From Flammula alnicola (Eukaryota; Basidiomycota; Agaricomycetes; Agaricales; Strophariaceae), in assembly GCA_015499995.1 (NCBI GenBank), contig JADNRV010000402.1, positions 1-38,386 of the forward strand: a stretch of 38,386 nt of DNA, read 5' to 3'. Below, one piece after another: positions 8,401 through 17,278 of the stretch; within the stretch, counting starts at the first letter, position 1, and every line of letters begins with the position of its first letter. The notes under the pieces were generated by a model. It did not search any database, was not told where the DNA came from, and worked only from the letters and a program-made list of their open reading frames with translations. A program made the translations under genes and the position numbers.

Positions 8401-10895
8401 AAGCTCGGCCCAGTGAGGATTTGTTGTCACGGTAAGGAAGATGTCGACCTTGCGGAAATATCGAGTGATGGCCATGGAATCTTGGTAGGCTTGACTCATG
8501 TTGCGAGGACCACCGGTATAGGATGATGGAAGGATGACCCGCTGGCCAAGGTCATTGAGGTCAAGACTATCATTGTCTAGGGCCGCAGCGTCTTCGAGAT
8601 TATTGAATCTTGCTGCTCGGAAGATAGGTTGGTTTTTGATGACCCAGCTCAACCGTTGCTGGTCTGCTGAAGCGAACATATCGACAATGTATCGCGTAAA
8701 GAGACGACCACCTCGAAGGAGAGAATTGAACTCATCCGGTCGGTAATGGATAAGATAAGCAACATATCGCGTAAGGGTAAGTCGCCTTGATTCGGGCAAC
8801 TCTCGGTCTTCTCCTTCTAAACCGTGCTCATGTCGTTCCTGTTGTCGTCGATTTCGTTGATGAAGGCGGTGGTCTCTTTGTTCTGCAGTCTCGCGTAGTT
8901 TCAGCTCTGGATACCAACCGTTCTCGCCATAAGGAAAAAGGAGAGGATACTGGAGAGGCACATATGCAGGATGCAGGTCGCTAATTCGGTGCAAAGGACC
9001 TGAGCGAAGGCGAAGAATGATATCGCGAGGCTCTGTGTATGGGGTGTCTGGAAGGATCACAGCCACTTCATTAGCTGTTGGGAGATTGTATCGACGGCGA
9101 TCGAGGCCAGGGGAAAGACGGAGCCGGATTTGAGCATCATTAGCGGGATCATATTGCTGTAGGACTTCGAATGCATGTCGATAAACTGGGACATATTGGT
9201 GATGCTCTCCGAGCATGTTTTGCAAATCGTCCATGATCCGTCGGTCGAGGTCCGCATTGTTAGACATACGTGCATCCAATGCCGCTCGAGGTTCATATAT
9301 GTAGATTTGCGCATACCGTGGTCGACTGGGTAGTGCTTCTCCTGCAACTGACAACGCGCCAGATCGGTGACAGAGCTCGCCACAAATCCTGAATACAGGA
9401 GGTCCTTGGTGCTGCCCCTGATTGACAGAGTGATCTTCTTCGACACCAAGGGAGGTAAAGGCGAATGCTCGATTATATTTCCAGCTTTCTTCACGAAATT
9501 TGGCAGCATCGGCATCATCGGAAGTGAGAAGTTGTCGGAGGGGTTCTGGGGGTGCTTCGAGAGGAGGAAGGTGAACCTTCCCATTCATGCAGCAGGTTCC
9601 GAACCGCGGAGCGCTTTTCGAGCTGTCAGAGAGTTTTTCGGCCATCCAATGAAGAGCACCGCAGCTAGGACAGGGCACGTCCATACGGCCCAAGTCGTGT
9701 CGTTGAGGAGGATCTTGATATGGGCGGTGGCCAGCTAACCAAAGGTCACGTCCTCTGCATCGCCTCGAGGGTCGACCGGCTTGTGCAAGGGGATCTAGAA
9801 TAATAGATTAGATTCTGTAAAACAATAAACCATCATTGGTCTTACCTTCGTTTCTAAGCGGCGGTTCATTATTTTGCTCGGGAGGGTCCATATGTTCACG
9901 ATTCTCTGGAAATTTATCAGTAAGTACAGCTAGACGTTAGATAGAATAGTTTTACATACCTTCGTTAGCTGCTTCATAAATGTCCATCATCCAGGGGTCA
10001 TCCACATGATCTATGGGTTCCGCCTGTGTGCCTTCCTGTTGAATATGTTCCTGAAGAGGTCCTTCTTGAAATGCAAAGATTGTTAGACTGAAAATGAATA
10101 TAAAGATTCATTGATAAATTTACCATTAATCGCTCTGAGTCTTCGGTTTGCTTGAGTGGGAAGAGGGGTTGCAATCTGTTCCTGCATGGGTCCCGCTTGA
10201 TACATGGAAATTGTTAGACTCAAAATGAATGCAAAGATCGATTAATAACTTACCGTTAATCACTCGTTGATTAGCTTGAGTGGCAGGAGGGGTCCGCAGT
10301 TGGGCTCTATGAGTCGGCAGCCCTCGCTGTTGCCGTTCTCTTTCTCGGCGGCGCTGTTGAGCGAGACATCTTGCATTTGATGTCGGAGCAGTAAGGGGGG
10401 GGGAAGGGAGCGGACCCTGTTCCTGCTCTATTCCGATTTGACGTTCATGCCTTCGTCTTGCTTGCTGAGCCACAGTGCGAGAGAGTTGAGGTTGTTGAGA
10501 TGGTGTATAGTTGACGAAGGATGAAGGCTGTAAAAAGAGCAGAATTAGAATAATAAATACAACGCATGGTGTAGGTCACATACCGTAGGTGTACCTGGTC
10601 CTGTAGCTCTGCTCCCAGAAGTTAAAGTGATAGGCACTGCATTCTCGTCCTGTGTCGTGGTGGGCCGGCGTCGTCGAGGTGAATTCTGGAGATCTGTGGT
10701 GCGCGACATCCGGCTGTGAGAGCGGCTGCTTGCTCTCGTTCGCTCAACATGTCCGGCTAGAGGCGTAGGCGTTTCTGGTCTTGCAGCAGAACGACGTCGA
10801 GGACTTTCTTCGACATTTTGAGCAAGCTCACGGAGCGCTTGCCGGGTACGCTGTTGATGTCGTTGAGGTGTATTGAGAATGTCTTGAAGATCCAT
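5464..10895 (-). pseudogene. Helitron Rep/helicase gene with one in-frame stop
   Basis: This encodes the rolling-circle transposase of a Helitron. Six exons join in frame: 10895-10584, 10527-10254, 10195-10124, 10064-9960, 9905-9846 and 9794-5464, about 1717 codons. The N-terminus is Arg/Gln/Pro-rich. A Cys-rich block (CPSCGALHWMAEK) near residue 315 begins the Helitron-like N domain. The HUH motif PHFHCLIF is at 795-802 and the two catalytic tyrosines are at 931 and 935 (KYVFKYIQKG). The C-terminal PIF1-like helicase has Walker A GPGGTGKT at 1280-1287, Walker B WDE ending at 1362, and the motif QLYVALSRATS near the end. The only lesion I see is TGA at 6958-6960 (codon 1220), between Rep and helicase; the frame continues unchanged after it. 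A sense codon such as CGA or TGG there would give a full-length protein. The first four introns are phase 0 or 1 with good GT/AG sites. Assigning the stop to damage rather than sequencing error is not possible here. Confidence 0.85.
10046..10307 (-). repeat. 131-bp tandem duplication spanning an exon-intron unit of the Helitron gene
   Basis: Two adjacent diverged copies start with tgttcctg at 10046 and 10177. Each contains, on the minus strand, an intron beginning GTAA and ending near TTGATACATGG or TTGCATTTCAAG, plus the start of the next exon (ggaCCCatgCAGGAACA against ggaCCTcttCAGGAACA). The duplication therefore made exons 3 and 4 and their introns from one ancestor. Both copies keep phase 1, so the frame survived. 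Confidence 0.75.
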
Positions 10896-11454
10896 GATGT
10901 TTAGCCAGATAATCGAAGGAAGGGCGATCAGCTTAGACCTCAACCCTTCGCGCTGCCCGTCGTGTTCCGCGTTTGGTACCGTGATCGCGCCTTGACCCTG
11001 AGCTCCTGAAAATTCCAGAAAACATGGGCAATGCTTTCGGGGCATCAGGATCTTCGAGATCTCTCCATTGAAAGAGTCTTCGGGGAGGAAATGGCATGTA
11101 AATAGGTCAAGAAAAAAAAAACTATTACACATGGGAGATTGACAAAAAAACATGTATTCATTTGGTATACCATTACACCACAATGAATGATATAGATAGA
11201 GATAAGAAAGAAGAGTGGTCGGAAGAGGCACCCAGAATGCCAGGAAGAAGAGCGGACCGTCGAGAATTGAGATGAGAGTTGAGAGCAACAGAGGTGGGAC
11301 ATCGTAGATTGACGGCTCTTCGCACGGGCCCAGAGCAAGACGCGTCAGCGGCCAGCCTGAGCCATATCCTTTTTTGGTGTTTGTCTATTGTCTTTATACC
11401 CCCGTGAGAAAGTGCCTTGTCGTATTATAATATAGATCTGTAGCATTAAGAATA
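10896..11454. other. Upstream region of the Helitron gene
   Basis: The minus-strand frame stays open for about 130 codons upstream of the chosen ATG (10895), but it translates into Phe-rich sequence from poly-T tracts, so it is more likely 5' leader and promoter than coding. The 5' end of the Helitron should lie here or a little further right; I could not fix it. Confidence 0.4.
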
Positions 11455-11838
11455 ATGGCGTCGCACATACAATTTATCTGTTTTCTTCATCTGGATCCTC
11501 TGGACCTAATCGTACTTGAGTTGAAGCTATGGAAGGATTACAATGGAAAGAATTTATGGCTGTGGTACAGTGAAGGAAGAAATAATATTACAACAGCGGG
11601 ACAGTGTTCAAGGTATACTTGTGTATTGCTGGTATTCGATAACTTGAAGAGGCTTCCGTTGTCCAATTTACGGGGCCTCTATCACATCAAAGGCAATGAA
11701 GAAGGGCTTGGAATGTGCGCATCGATGGAACCTGTGGTCTTTGTTGGAGAGGCTCTTCGAGACAATGCAATCATAGGAATGGCCTGCGGAATATCCAAGG
11801 TAAATTGGACTTGTCAAGATAACCTGGAGAATAAATAA
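11455..11838 (+). CDS. Open reading frame of 127 codons, no known family
   Basis: An ATG-started frame of 127 residues begins MASHIQFICFLHLDPLDLIV and ends in KVNWTCQDNLENK. No domain, signal peptide or repeat is recognised, and there are no neighbouring splice signals that extend it convincingly. It lies between the Helitron and the membrane-protein gene and could be a chance frame, part of an undetected gene, or sequence carried by the Helitron. Confidence 0.18.
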   Translation: MASHIQFICFLHLDPLDLIVLELKLWKDYNGKNLWLWYSEGRNNITTAGQCSRYTCVLLVFDNLKRLPLSNLRGLYHIKGNEEGLGMCASMEPVVFVGEALRDNAIIGMACGISKVNWTCQDNLENK

Positions 11839-11954
11839 TTAGTGATATATAGGAATCGACAATTTACGACAGGGGCCTTACAATCGCACGCAGTTGTTCG
11901 TAGGCCGCTGATGGAATAGCTAAAAATCGCATGATAGTCGACAAGGACCCTGCT

Positions 11955-12482
11955 TCACGACTCAAACTTGACCCTCTCAGCCTTCCTGCCCTTCTCTTGT
12001 ATGTCCACGCTCTGCGCCTCCAGCTTTACTTGCGCACGACCCCGACTGGTCCTCTCTTCCGACGCCTCCTGCACCTGGACAGACGCGACCACAACGTGGC
12101 ACAGCACGCGTCCTATCAGACCCAACAAGCCGCCCGTTATGCACGCCACGCCGCAGAACACATATAGCGGAAACAGGGCATCGAGGAGGTAGACGAGCGT
12201 CCTATATGGGGACCGTACGAAGATGGTAGCCACGATGTCTAGGAATACTAGGAGAGGCGCGAAGATGTAGGAAAGAACTGGGAGGGGCGAGAGGAGGAGC
12301 AGCGGGCGGAAGAGAGAGAGCACGACGCGGGACGCGGACGTCAACACCGAGAAAGAGGCCGCTATGTAGGGCAGGAGTTGCGATATTGGTGAACTGGTTT
12401 CTGTGGCGGAGGGTTGGAGGCCGAGTCCTAGGATGGACGATGCAGATTCCGTAGCTGCATTCTTGAGTAAAGTTGAGGACAT
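11955..12482 (-). CDS. Small multi-pass membrane protein, 175 aa
   Basis: A single exon runs from ATG at 12482 to TGA ending at 11955. After a Ser/Thr-rich start of about 32 residues come hydrophobic stretches at about 35-58, 60-88 and 96-130, enough for three or four membrane helices. The C-terminal 40 residues are highly charged and probably cytosolic. I do not recognise the family; small hairpin proteins of lipid droplets or ER are one possibility, with no direct evidence. The codon choice, long hydrophobic pattern and intact frame make a real gene likely. Its upstream region is cut at 313 bp from the ATG by the transposon at 12795. Confidence 0.72.
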   Translation of the reverse strand: MSSTLLKNAATESASSILGLGLQPSATETSSPISQLLPYIAASFSVLTSASRVVLSLFRPLLLLSPLPVLSYIFAPLLVFLDIVATIFVRSPYRTLVYLLDALFPLYVFCGVACITGGLLGLIGRVLCHVVVASVQVQEASEERTSRGRAQVKLEAQSVDIQEKGRKAERVKFES

Positions 12483-12792
12483 TTTTATGAGATACGAAAC
12501 AAATACGAAACGGAGTCGTTCAACGGGCTGAGCACATCCGCGGGAAAATTGTTAAGTACGTAAACACGGCAGCAGCAGCATCGATCAAGCATCGGCGCTT
12601 ACTTATTGCGCGCAATCATTCTCTAACTTTAAGGGCTGGGGACCCCGACAAAATGCCTCTCCTAACTCTGTTATTTCTTACTAAATACTTTTAAATAATA
12701 GCCGTCTTTATCATACAATTTGAAGCATACTGGGGTGGGAAACACCATACGTTCGCTCCATTTTCAGAGCTCAAAGGTCATTTCATGCTATA
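12483..12792. other. Upstream region of the membrane-protein gene
   Basis: No gene. The stretch is the presumed promoter of the minus-strand gene at 11955-12482. It includes a (gca)n run, cggcagcagcagcatcg, near 12568-12583. It ends at the TA that flanks the transposon. Confidence 0.45.
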
Positions 12793-12794
12793 TA

Positions 12795-12820
12795 CTGTAC
12801 CATTTTAATTAGTTCGGCCG
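12795..12820 (+). repeat. Left terminal inverted repeat
   Basis: It begins CTGTACCATTTTAATTA, then G, then TTCGGCCG. It matches the reverse complement of 17124-17149 at 25 of 26 positions. The preceding two bases are TA. Confidence 0.88.
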
Positions 12821-12919
12821 GGGCTGTGACCTGTGACCACTTGGACGAATTTGTATCTTCGGCCAAGAGGACCGTGACATGGGACAAGAGGCAAAATTCG
12901 GCCAAGGTAAAATTCGGCC
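12813..12919 (+). promoter_or_regulatory. Left subterminal repeat cluster (TTCGGCC x4)
   Basis: TTCGGCC occurs at 12813, 12858, 12897 and 12913, the last three followed by A. Between them are gtgacctgtgacc and accgtgacatgggac. The right end carries TTCGGCC at 17091 and its reverse complement at 17125. Such subterminal arrays usually serve as transposase binding sites; that role is inferred here. Confidence 0.5.
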
Positions 12920-13131
12920 AGCCGTCCGTAGACAAAAAGAGTTTAGCGCTGCAAGGCACCTCTCAAGTAGCGAGCCTCGCATCTCCTCAAACAATTTGAA
13001 ATACTTAAATCCATTAGCCACAATTTATCAAAAAATGATATTGGGGAATTTAGGGAGAGAAAATTTGGCCTTTGTACACGCAAGCTTCATCCCTCCTCAA
13101 CGTTCCAACAGGCGCACGTTGTGTCTACGCC

Positions 13132-16100
13132 ATGAGACCAGTTAGATTCCCCCCCGAGATACAGCAACACTTACCCCCGAACACGTTGTCGGTCCGCGAA
13201 TTCATTGCCGTGGATTTGCCTGGATGGGCGCCCGCAACCACAACTCGACTCATGCAAGCCTCGGAGATGCCGCCAACCACAGATGATATTGAGGAGATAG
13301 CATCTCTTCTTTCACTGCCCGATGATATCCTCTCAACTCTCCAACAGTCCATCCACACTGGGCTTGTCAAATCAATCCAATGCCCCCATCCCACGACAGC
13401 AGGTGGGCGGAGATACCCCCTGTGGCTCGTCTCATTCTGGGTCCACCTTTCATCCATGCGCAAACTTCAGGAGAACTGGAAAACAGCGGTTGAGAACCTC
13501 AAAGGGCAGATAGTCCAAGATAAAGAGAGCGTACCACTTCGACAAGCATTCAATGCCCTCTTGCACATCCCATGGACTGGCCGACTGCAAGGCTTGCGTG
13601 ACACTATCAACCTGCATCAGCTCTCTGTTTACTTCACAAAAGAGTGGCTTACTGATGACCACGAACTCATCATGCTCAACATCTTGAATGATGATCTTCT
13701 CGCCGCCGGAAAAGAGGATTGTTTTGTCGAGAACACCGCATTCATGTTGCTACTCGGCAATGCTTACGAAAATCGAGAGGGGTATGCGACCGAAAGATGC
13801 TATGAATGGATACGTCAACGTGGGGAGGATCTTGCTATTGGGGAGAAAAGGTACCTTGCTACTATCGCAAACCAGGACAATGTTCACTGGGTTGCACTAA
13901 TTGTCGACTTCGACACACAACGGCTTCTTTATGGTGATTCATATGGGCGCCCTATGTCGGCCGACCTCCGTGCTGTCATAGATTGGTGGACCGATTATCA
14001 TGCAGGCGTGCAATTCACAAACCACATTCTACCGATATCAAGTCAGCAAGATAACTTCTCATGTGGGATGTTAGCGTGGGACGCACTTCGACACCATCTT
14101 GCACCCGGAAAGCCTCGCTTGATGGATCCAGATCATCTATTTGACGGTCGAGCTGAAATATTTCTCCGACTCACTGAACACTACCACAAAGATAGAGTGA
14201 GTCAGGATCACATTACGAGCTGGAAGTGGCTTACAATTAATCTTTAGGATATTAGCACAGATATACCAGCTGGCAGTGACCGAGACCCAGGAGCACCTGG
14301 AAACAATGCCCAGATTCACGGTGAACATGGAGAAGTAGCCGATAAAGTTGACGACTCACTTTTCGCTTCCGATTGCGATGGAATCAATTCATGGTTTGCG
14401 AAGCCAGTCGACTCAACGAGCTCGGATTTCCACATGTCAGAATCAGACGACACAGACTCCAATAGAGACACCCCACCACCTGAAAGTCCTGTTGAATCGG
14501 AGAAGATATCCCTGAAACGAAGCTACAGTTATGATCAGACGAGCAGCTCCTCAACGAGCCCAGAGAAGAAACCACGAACCAAGTTAACGTCATCCATCCG
14601 AGCAGCCCTGGGAAAGGATGAGCAGCCACGAGGTCTTCTTCATTTCTTCAGAAAAGCGACCGAAGAAGAGCGAAGTGAATATCTGGCCAGGATGGACGAA
14701 GAGGTGAAAGACCGGCAGGAAGATGTGGAGTTTCATTCGAAAAAGGCAAAACATGAACAAGAGGCGAAGACAAGGGATCGGAACCGAGAGCGCAAACGTC
14801 TTCAGCGTGCGCAAATGAAGAATCTGGAAATCAAGTCAGGCCTTCGAAGTCCTGGAGGAACCAAACGCCAAGTAAGACTCACATTTTCACGCCCTAGTAA
14901 TTACTAATCGTTCCTTGTCAATATCAGCGTCGCGACATGGACCTCAAACACCCTCCAAAGCTTGATCAAGGTGGCACTGTTGCTGAACTAAGCCGACCTG
15001 CTCGTGCCTTGAAGAAAAAATTTAAGGATGATACAAGAAAACCGCAAGGAAGAAAGGCGTTTCGCACCGAACAAAAACCTAAATACCACAATTGGTTTAC
15101 ACCATTCCTCTTCCAGCAAATCGAAAGTGCCCGAATAGTGGCAGGTGGTCCAAACTGGAGTACACGAGCTATAGAACGAGAGCTGAAGAAGCAAAATCCA
15201 AAGGTCTTTGAGAAGTTCAGTCGTACAACTCTTGACGAGTGGATCGATCGTTCCGGCAACAAGCCAAAGTGGTCTGACAAAACACTGGCTCGTATTAAAC
15301 GAGGCAATGAAGCCGGACATGCTAATGCTGGCCGAAAGGGTGTACTTGTAAGCTTGTTCATTATAAATTATGATTCAACAACTAATTACATACCAGTCAA
15401 ACCACCCAGAGGTCGTCGATACAGTGAAGCACCTTCTAACTGGTATTCGAGGGACAGGCGCAAGTGTCTCGCTCATCACTGCGCGTGGTGTCATGCTGGC
15501 AACCATTCTCAATAGTGCCCCGGTGATCCTGACAAAGAAATTTGTTGATGGTTCGACCTTTCGAGCATCCGACTCATTCATGCGACATTGGCTCCATGAA
15601 ACCATGCAGTGGTCACAACGGAAAGCAACCCAGGCAGCCCAGAAAAAACCTCTAGACTGGGAGGACCAATGCGAGAAATCCTTCTTTCGAAAAGCGTACC
15701 TCATTAAAGAAGAAGACATCCCAGCCATACTATATGTGAATTCCGACCAAACACAGGTTGTCTATGCCCCTGGAGACAAGATGACATGGGCAGAGACGGG
15801 ATCCAAGCAGGTACCCCTTCTTGGAGGAGAAGAGAAGCGCGCTTTTACCGTTCTCGTGTCCGTCGCGTCTAACGGGACCGTTCTGCCAATGCAAGCTATT
15901 TACTCTGGCAAAACAAATCGCTCTCGGCCCTCGCCAACAGCTCCAAACTATGAAGATCTCATCAATGAAGGGTTTTTGCTTCAGGAATCGGGAACAGGAA
16001 CGTACTGGTCGAACATTGAGACTATGAAAGACTTCGTAAACAACATTCTTGCACCCTACTTCGACAAAGGCAAGCTTGACCTCAACCTCCCTGCTTCACA

Positions 16101-16957
16101 AAAATCCCTCTGGTCAATTGACGTCTGGACAGTCCATCGATCAAAAGAATTTCGCGCGTGGGTCAGAAAAACGCACCCAACAATAATCCTTGACTTCATT
16201 CCCGGCGGGTGCACCAGTGTCGCTCAACCTTGTGATGTTGGTATACAGAGGCCTTTCAAGCTCTCAGTCAAGCGGTCCTACCACGAGGACGTCGTTTCAG
16301 AGGTTATGGACCAGCTGAAGTCAGGAGCGAGTGTCGTGCATGTTGATACTCGGTTGCCAGTCATGAGAGACCGAAGTACACGGTGGATATGGAATGCGTA
16401 TCAATCGATTAATAAGGAAGCTTTGGTGAAGAAGGTCAGTAATCGCTTTTTATCGAGACAAATATTTCTTCTCACCATTGCTACAGGCCTTCGAGAACTG
16501 CGTTGTGCGGGATTGGAATCTCTCATATGATTGCTTGACTGGAGTCGCGGCAAGGTCAAAGTTACGAAACCTCCGAGAAACGGACCCAGCTTTTTGGGAA
16601 GAACTCACTTCGAAGGAGAGCGACTCAAGTCTACCCCCCGAGGACGTCCCACAACCTGAAGACGAGCATGTTGACAATCACGATGACCTTGATGACAGTG
16701 ACGTTCCAGTTCGGGCGGTAATTGAAAATATAGTCAAGAAAACGGCACCAAAGGGCTATGTGGTCGGCATGGGAGGAGGGTTTGAGGCAGAAGCAGAGGC
16801 AGAAAGGTTTGAAGACAGTGCTGCGGCTGAGATCGATGGCGTTGATGATGGAGGCGATAAAGAACTGGGCCGTGGGAAACGCCGAAAACGGCCGAACCGC
16901 CTTTACAAGGACTTCTGGCGTCATGACTCGGATGCATCTGATGGAGAGGTTTCTTGA
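13132..16957 (+). CDS. Ulp1-type cysteine protease fused to pogo-like DDE transposase, about 1205 aa
   Basis: Five exons join in one frame: 13132-14196, 14248-14871, 14928-15347, 15397-16434 and 16487-16957. All four introns are 49-56 nt, GT-AG and phase 0. Residues 1-360 are a C48/Ulp1 (SUMO-protease-like) domain. The triad is visible as H252 (DNVHWVAL), D269 (YGDSYG), Q305/Q306 and C311 (SSQQDNFSCGM). The H-to-D spacing of 17 equals that of yeast Ulp1. Residues about 400-480 are Ser/Asp-rich, and 485-555 form a charged coiled coil. Residues about 635-670 look like a helix-turn-helix. The DDE_1 catalytic core has D820 (NSDQTQV), D945 (SIDVWTVHRS) and D983 (AQPCDVGIQRPFK). The acidic C-terminus ends with a basic cluster, GRGKRRKRPNR, a likely nuclear signal. 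The start is the first ATG in frame; an upstream exon cannot be excluded. It would act in the nucleus as the transposase of the surrounding element. The protease role (deconjugating SUMO or cleaving the polyprotein) is unknown. Confidence 0.82.
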
Positions 16958-17123
16958 TAGACGGTCTATTTCTTACATTTAGAGCACTTTACGTGGGTTA
17001 CGGCTCATTTTTGGCGTATTTTTAAGGCTTAATTACAATTCGTTTTGTCCCGTCGGCCACTCTAGCTGTGACCTGGGACAACCGTCCAATTTCGGCCACG
17101 TCCAAAGTGCCTGTGACGCGTGA

Positions 17124-17149
17124 CGGCCGAATTAATTAAAATGGTACAG
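17124..17149 (-). repeat. Right terminal inverted repeat
   Basis: On the plus strand it reads cggccgaattaattaaaa then tggtacag, the inverse of the left end with one mismatch. It is followed by TA at 17150-17151. Confidence 0.88.
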
Positions 17150-17278
17150 TACTTTTTCCAAATACTTTGATTCACTCGGACTACAGATAATTTACCATCA
17201 GTCAAGACTGGCGGAATTCGGAGAGGATGAAGCAGTGACGACAGAGCCAGCTGTCTGGGCAATGAATTGAAATACCAA

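Larger units (their letters stand above)
5103..10895 (-). mobile_element. Helitron (RepHel type), minimum extent
   Basis: The element is recognised from its Rep/helicase gene. The stated limits are a minimum: from the nuclease fragment beside the helicase stop to the predicted transposase start. The true ends were not established. A Helitron should start with TC and end with a small hairpin followed by CTRR, inserted between A and T. On the minus strand a candidate 3' end exists at 5027-5051 (inverted repeat TGAC/GTCA around CCCGG, then CTAG), but its spacing is short and the flanking base is C rather than T. No convincing 5' end was seen between 10896 and 11450. Confidence 0.6.
12795..17149 (+). 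mobile_element. TIR transposon with Ulp1-protease/DDE-transposase gene, about 4.36 kb
   Basis: The two ends are inverted repeats of 26 bp with one mismatch, starting CTGTACCATTTTAATTA. Each is bordered by TA (12793-12794 and 17150-17151), which fits the TA target duplication of the Tc1/mariner/pogo superfamily, although a 2-bp duplication alone is weak. Between them lies one intact gene on the plus strand (13132-16957) whose C-terminal part is a DDE transposase. Both subterminal regions are rich in TTCGGCC copies and in gtgacctg-like words. The combination of near-identical ends, an open gene and no internal stop points to a recent insertion. It sits 313 bp upstream of one gene and 129 bp past the stop of another, so it has not interrupted a coding sequence. 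Confidence 0.85.

Noticed and set aside
8787..9738. Plus-strand open frames opposite the Helitron gene
   Set aside because: They are antisense shadows of the Rep-coding exon and have no motifs of their own.
14434..14907. Separate gene for the Ser-rich/coiled-coil segment between protease and transposase
   Set aside because: The frame is open upstream to the acceptor at 14247 and continues downstream through a clean phase-0 intron, so it is better explained as the middle of the fusion gene.
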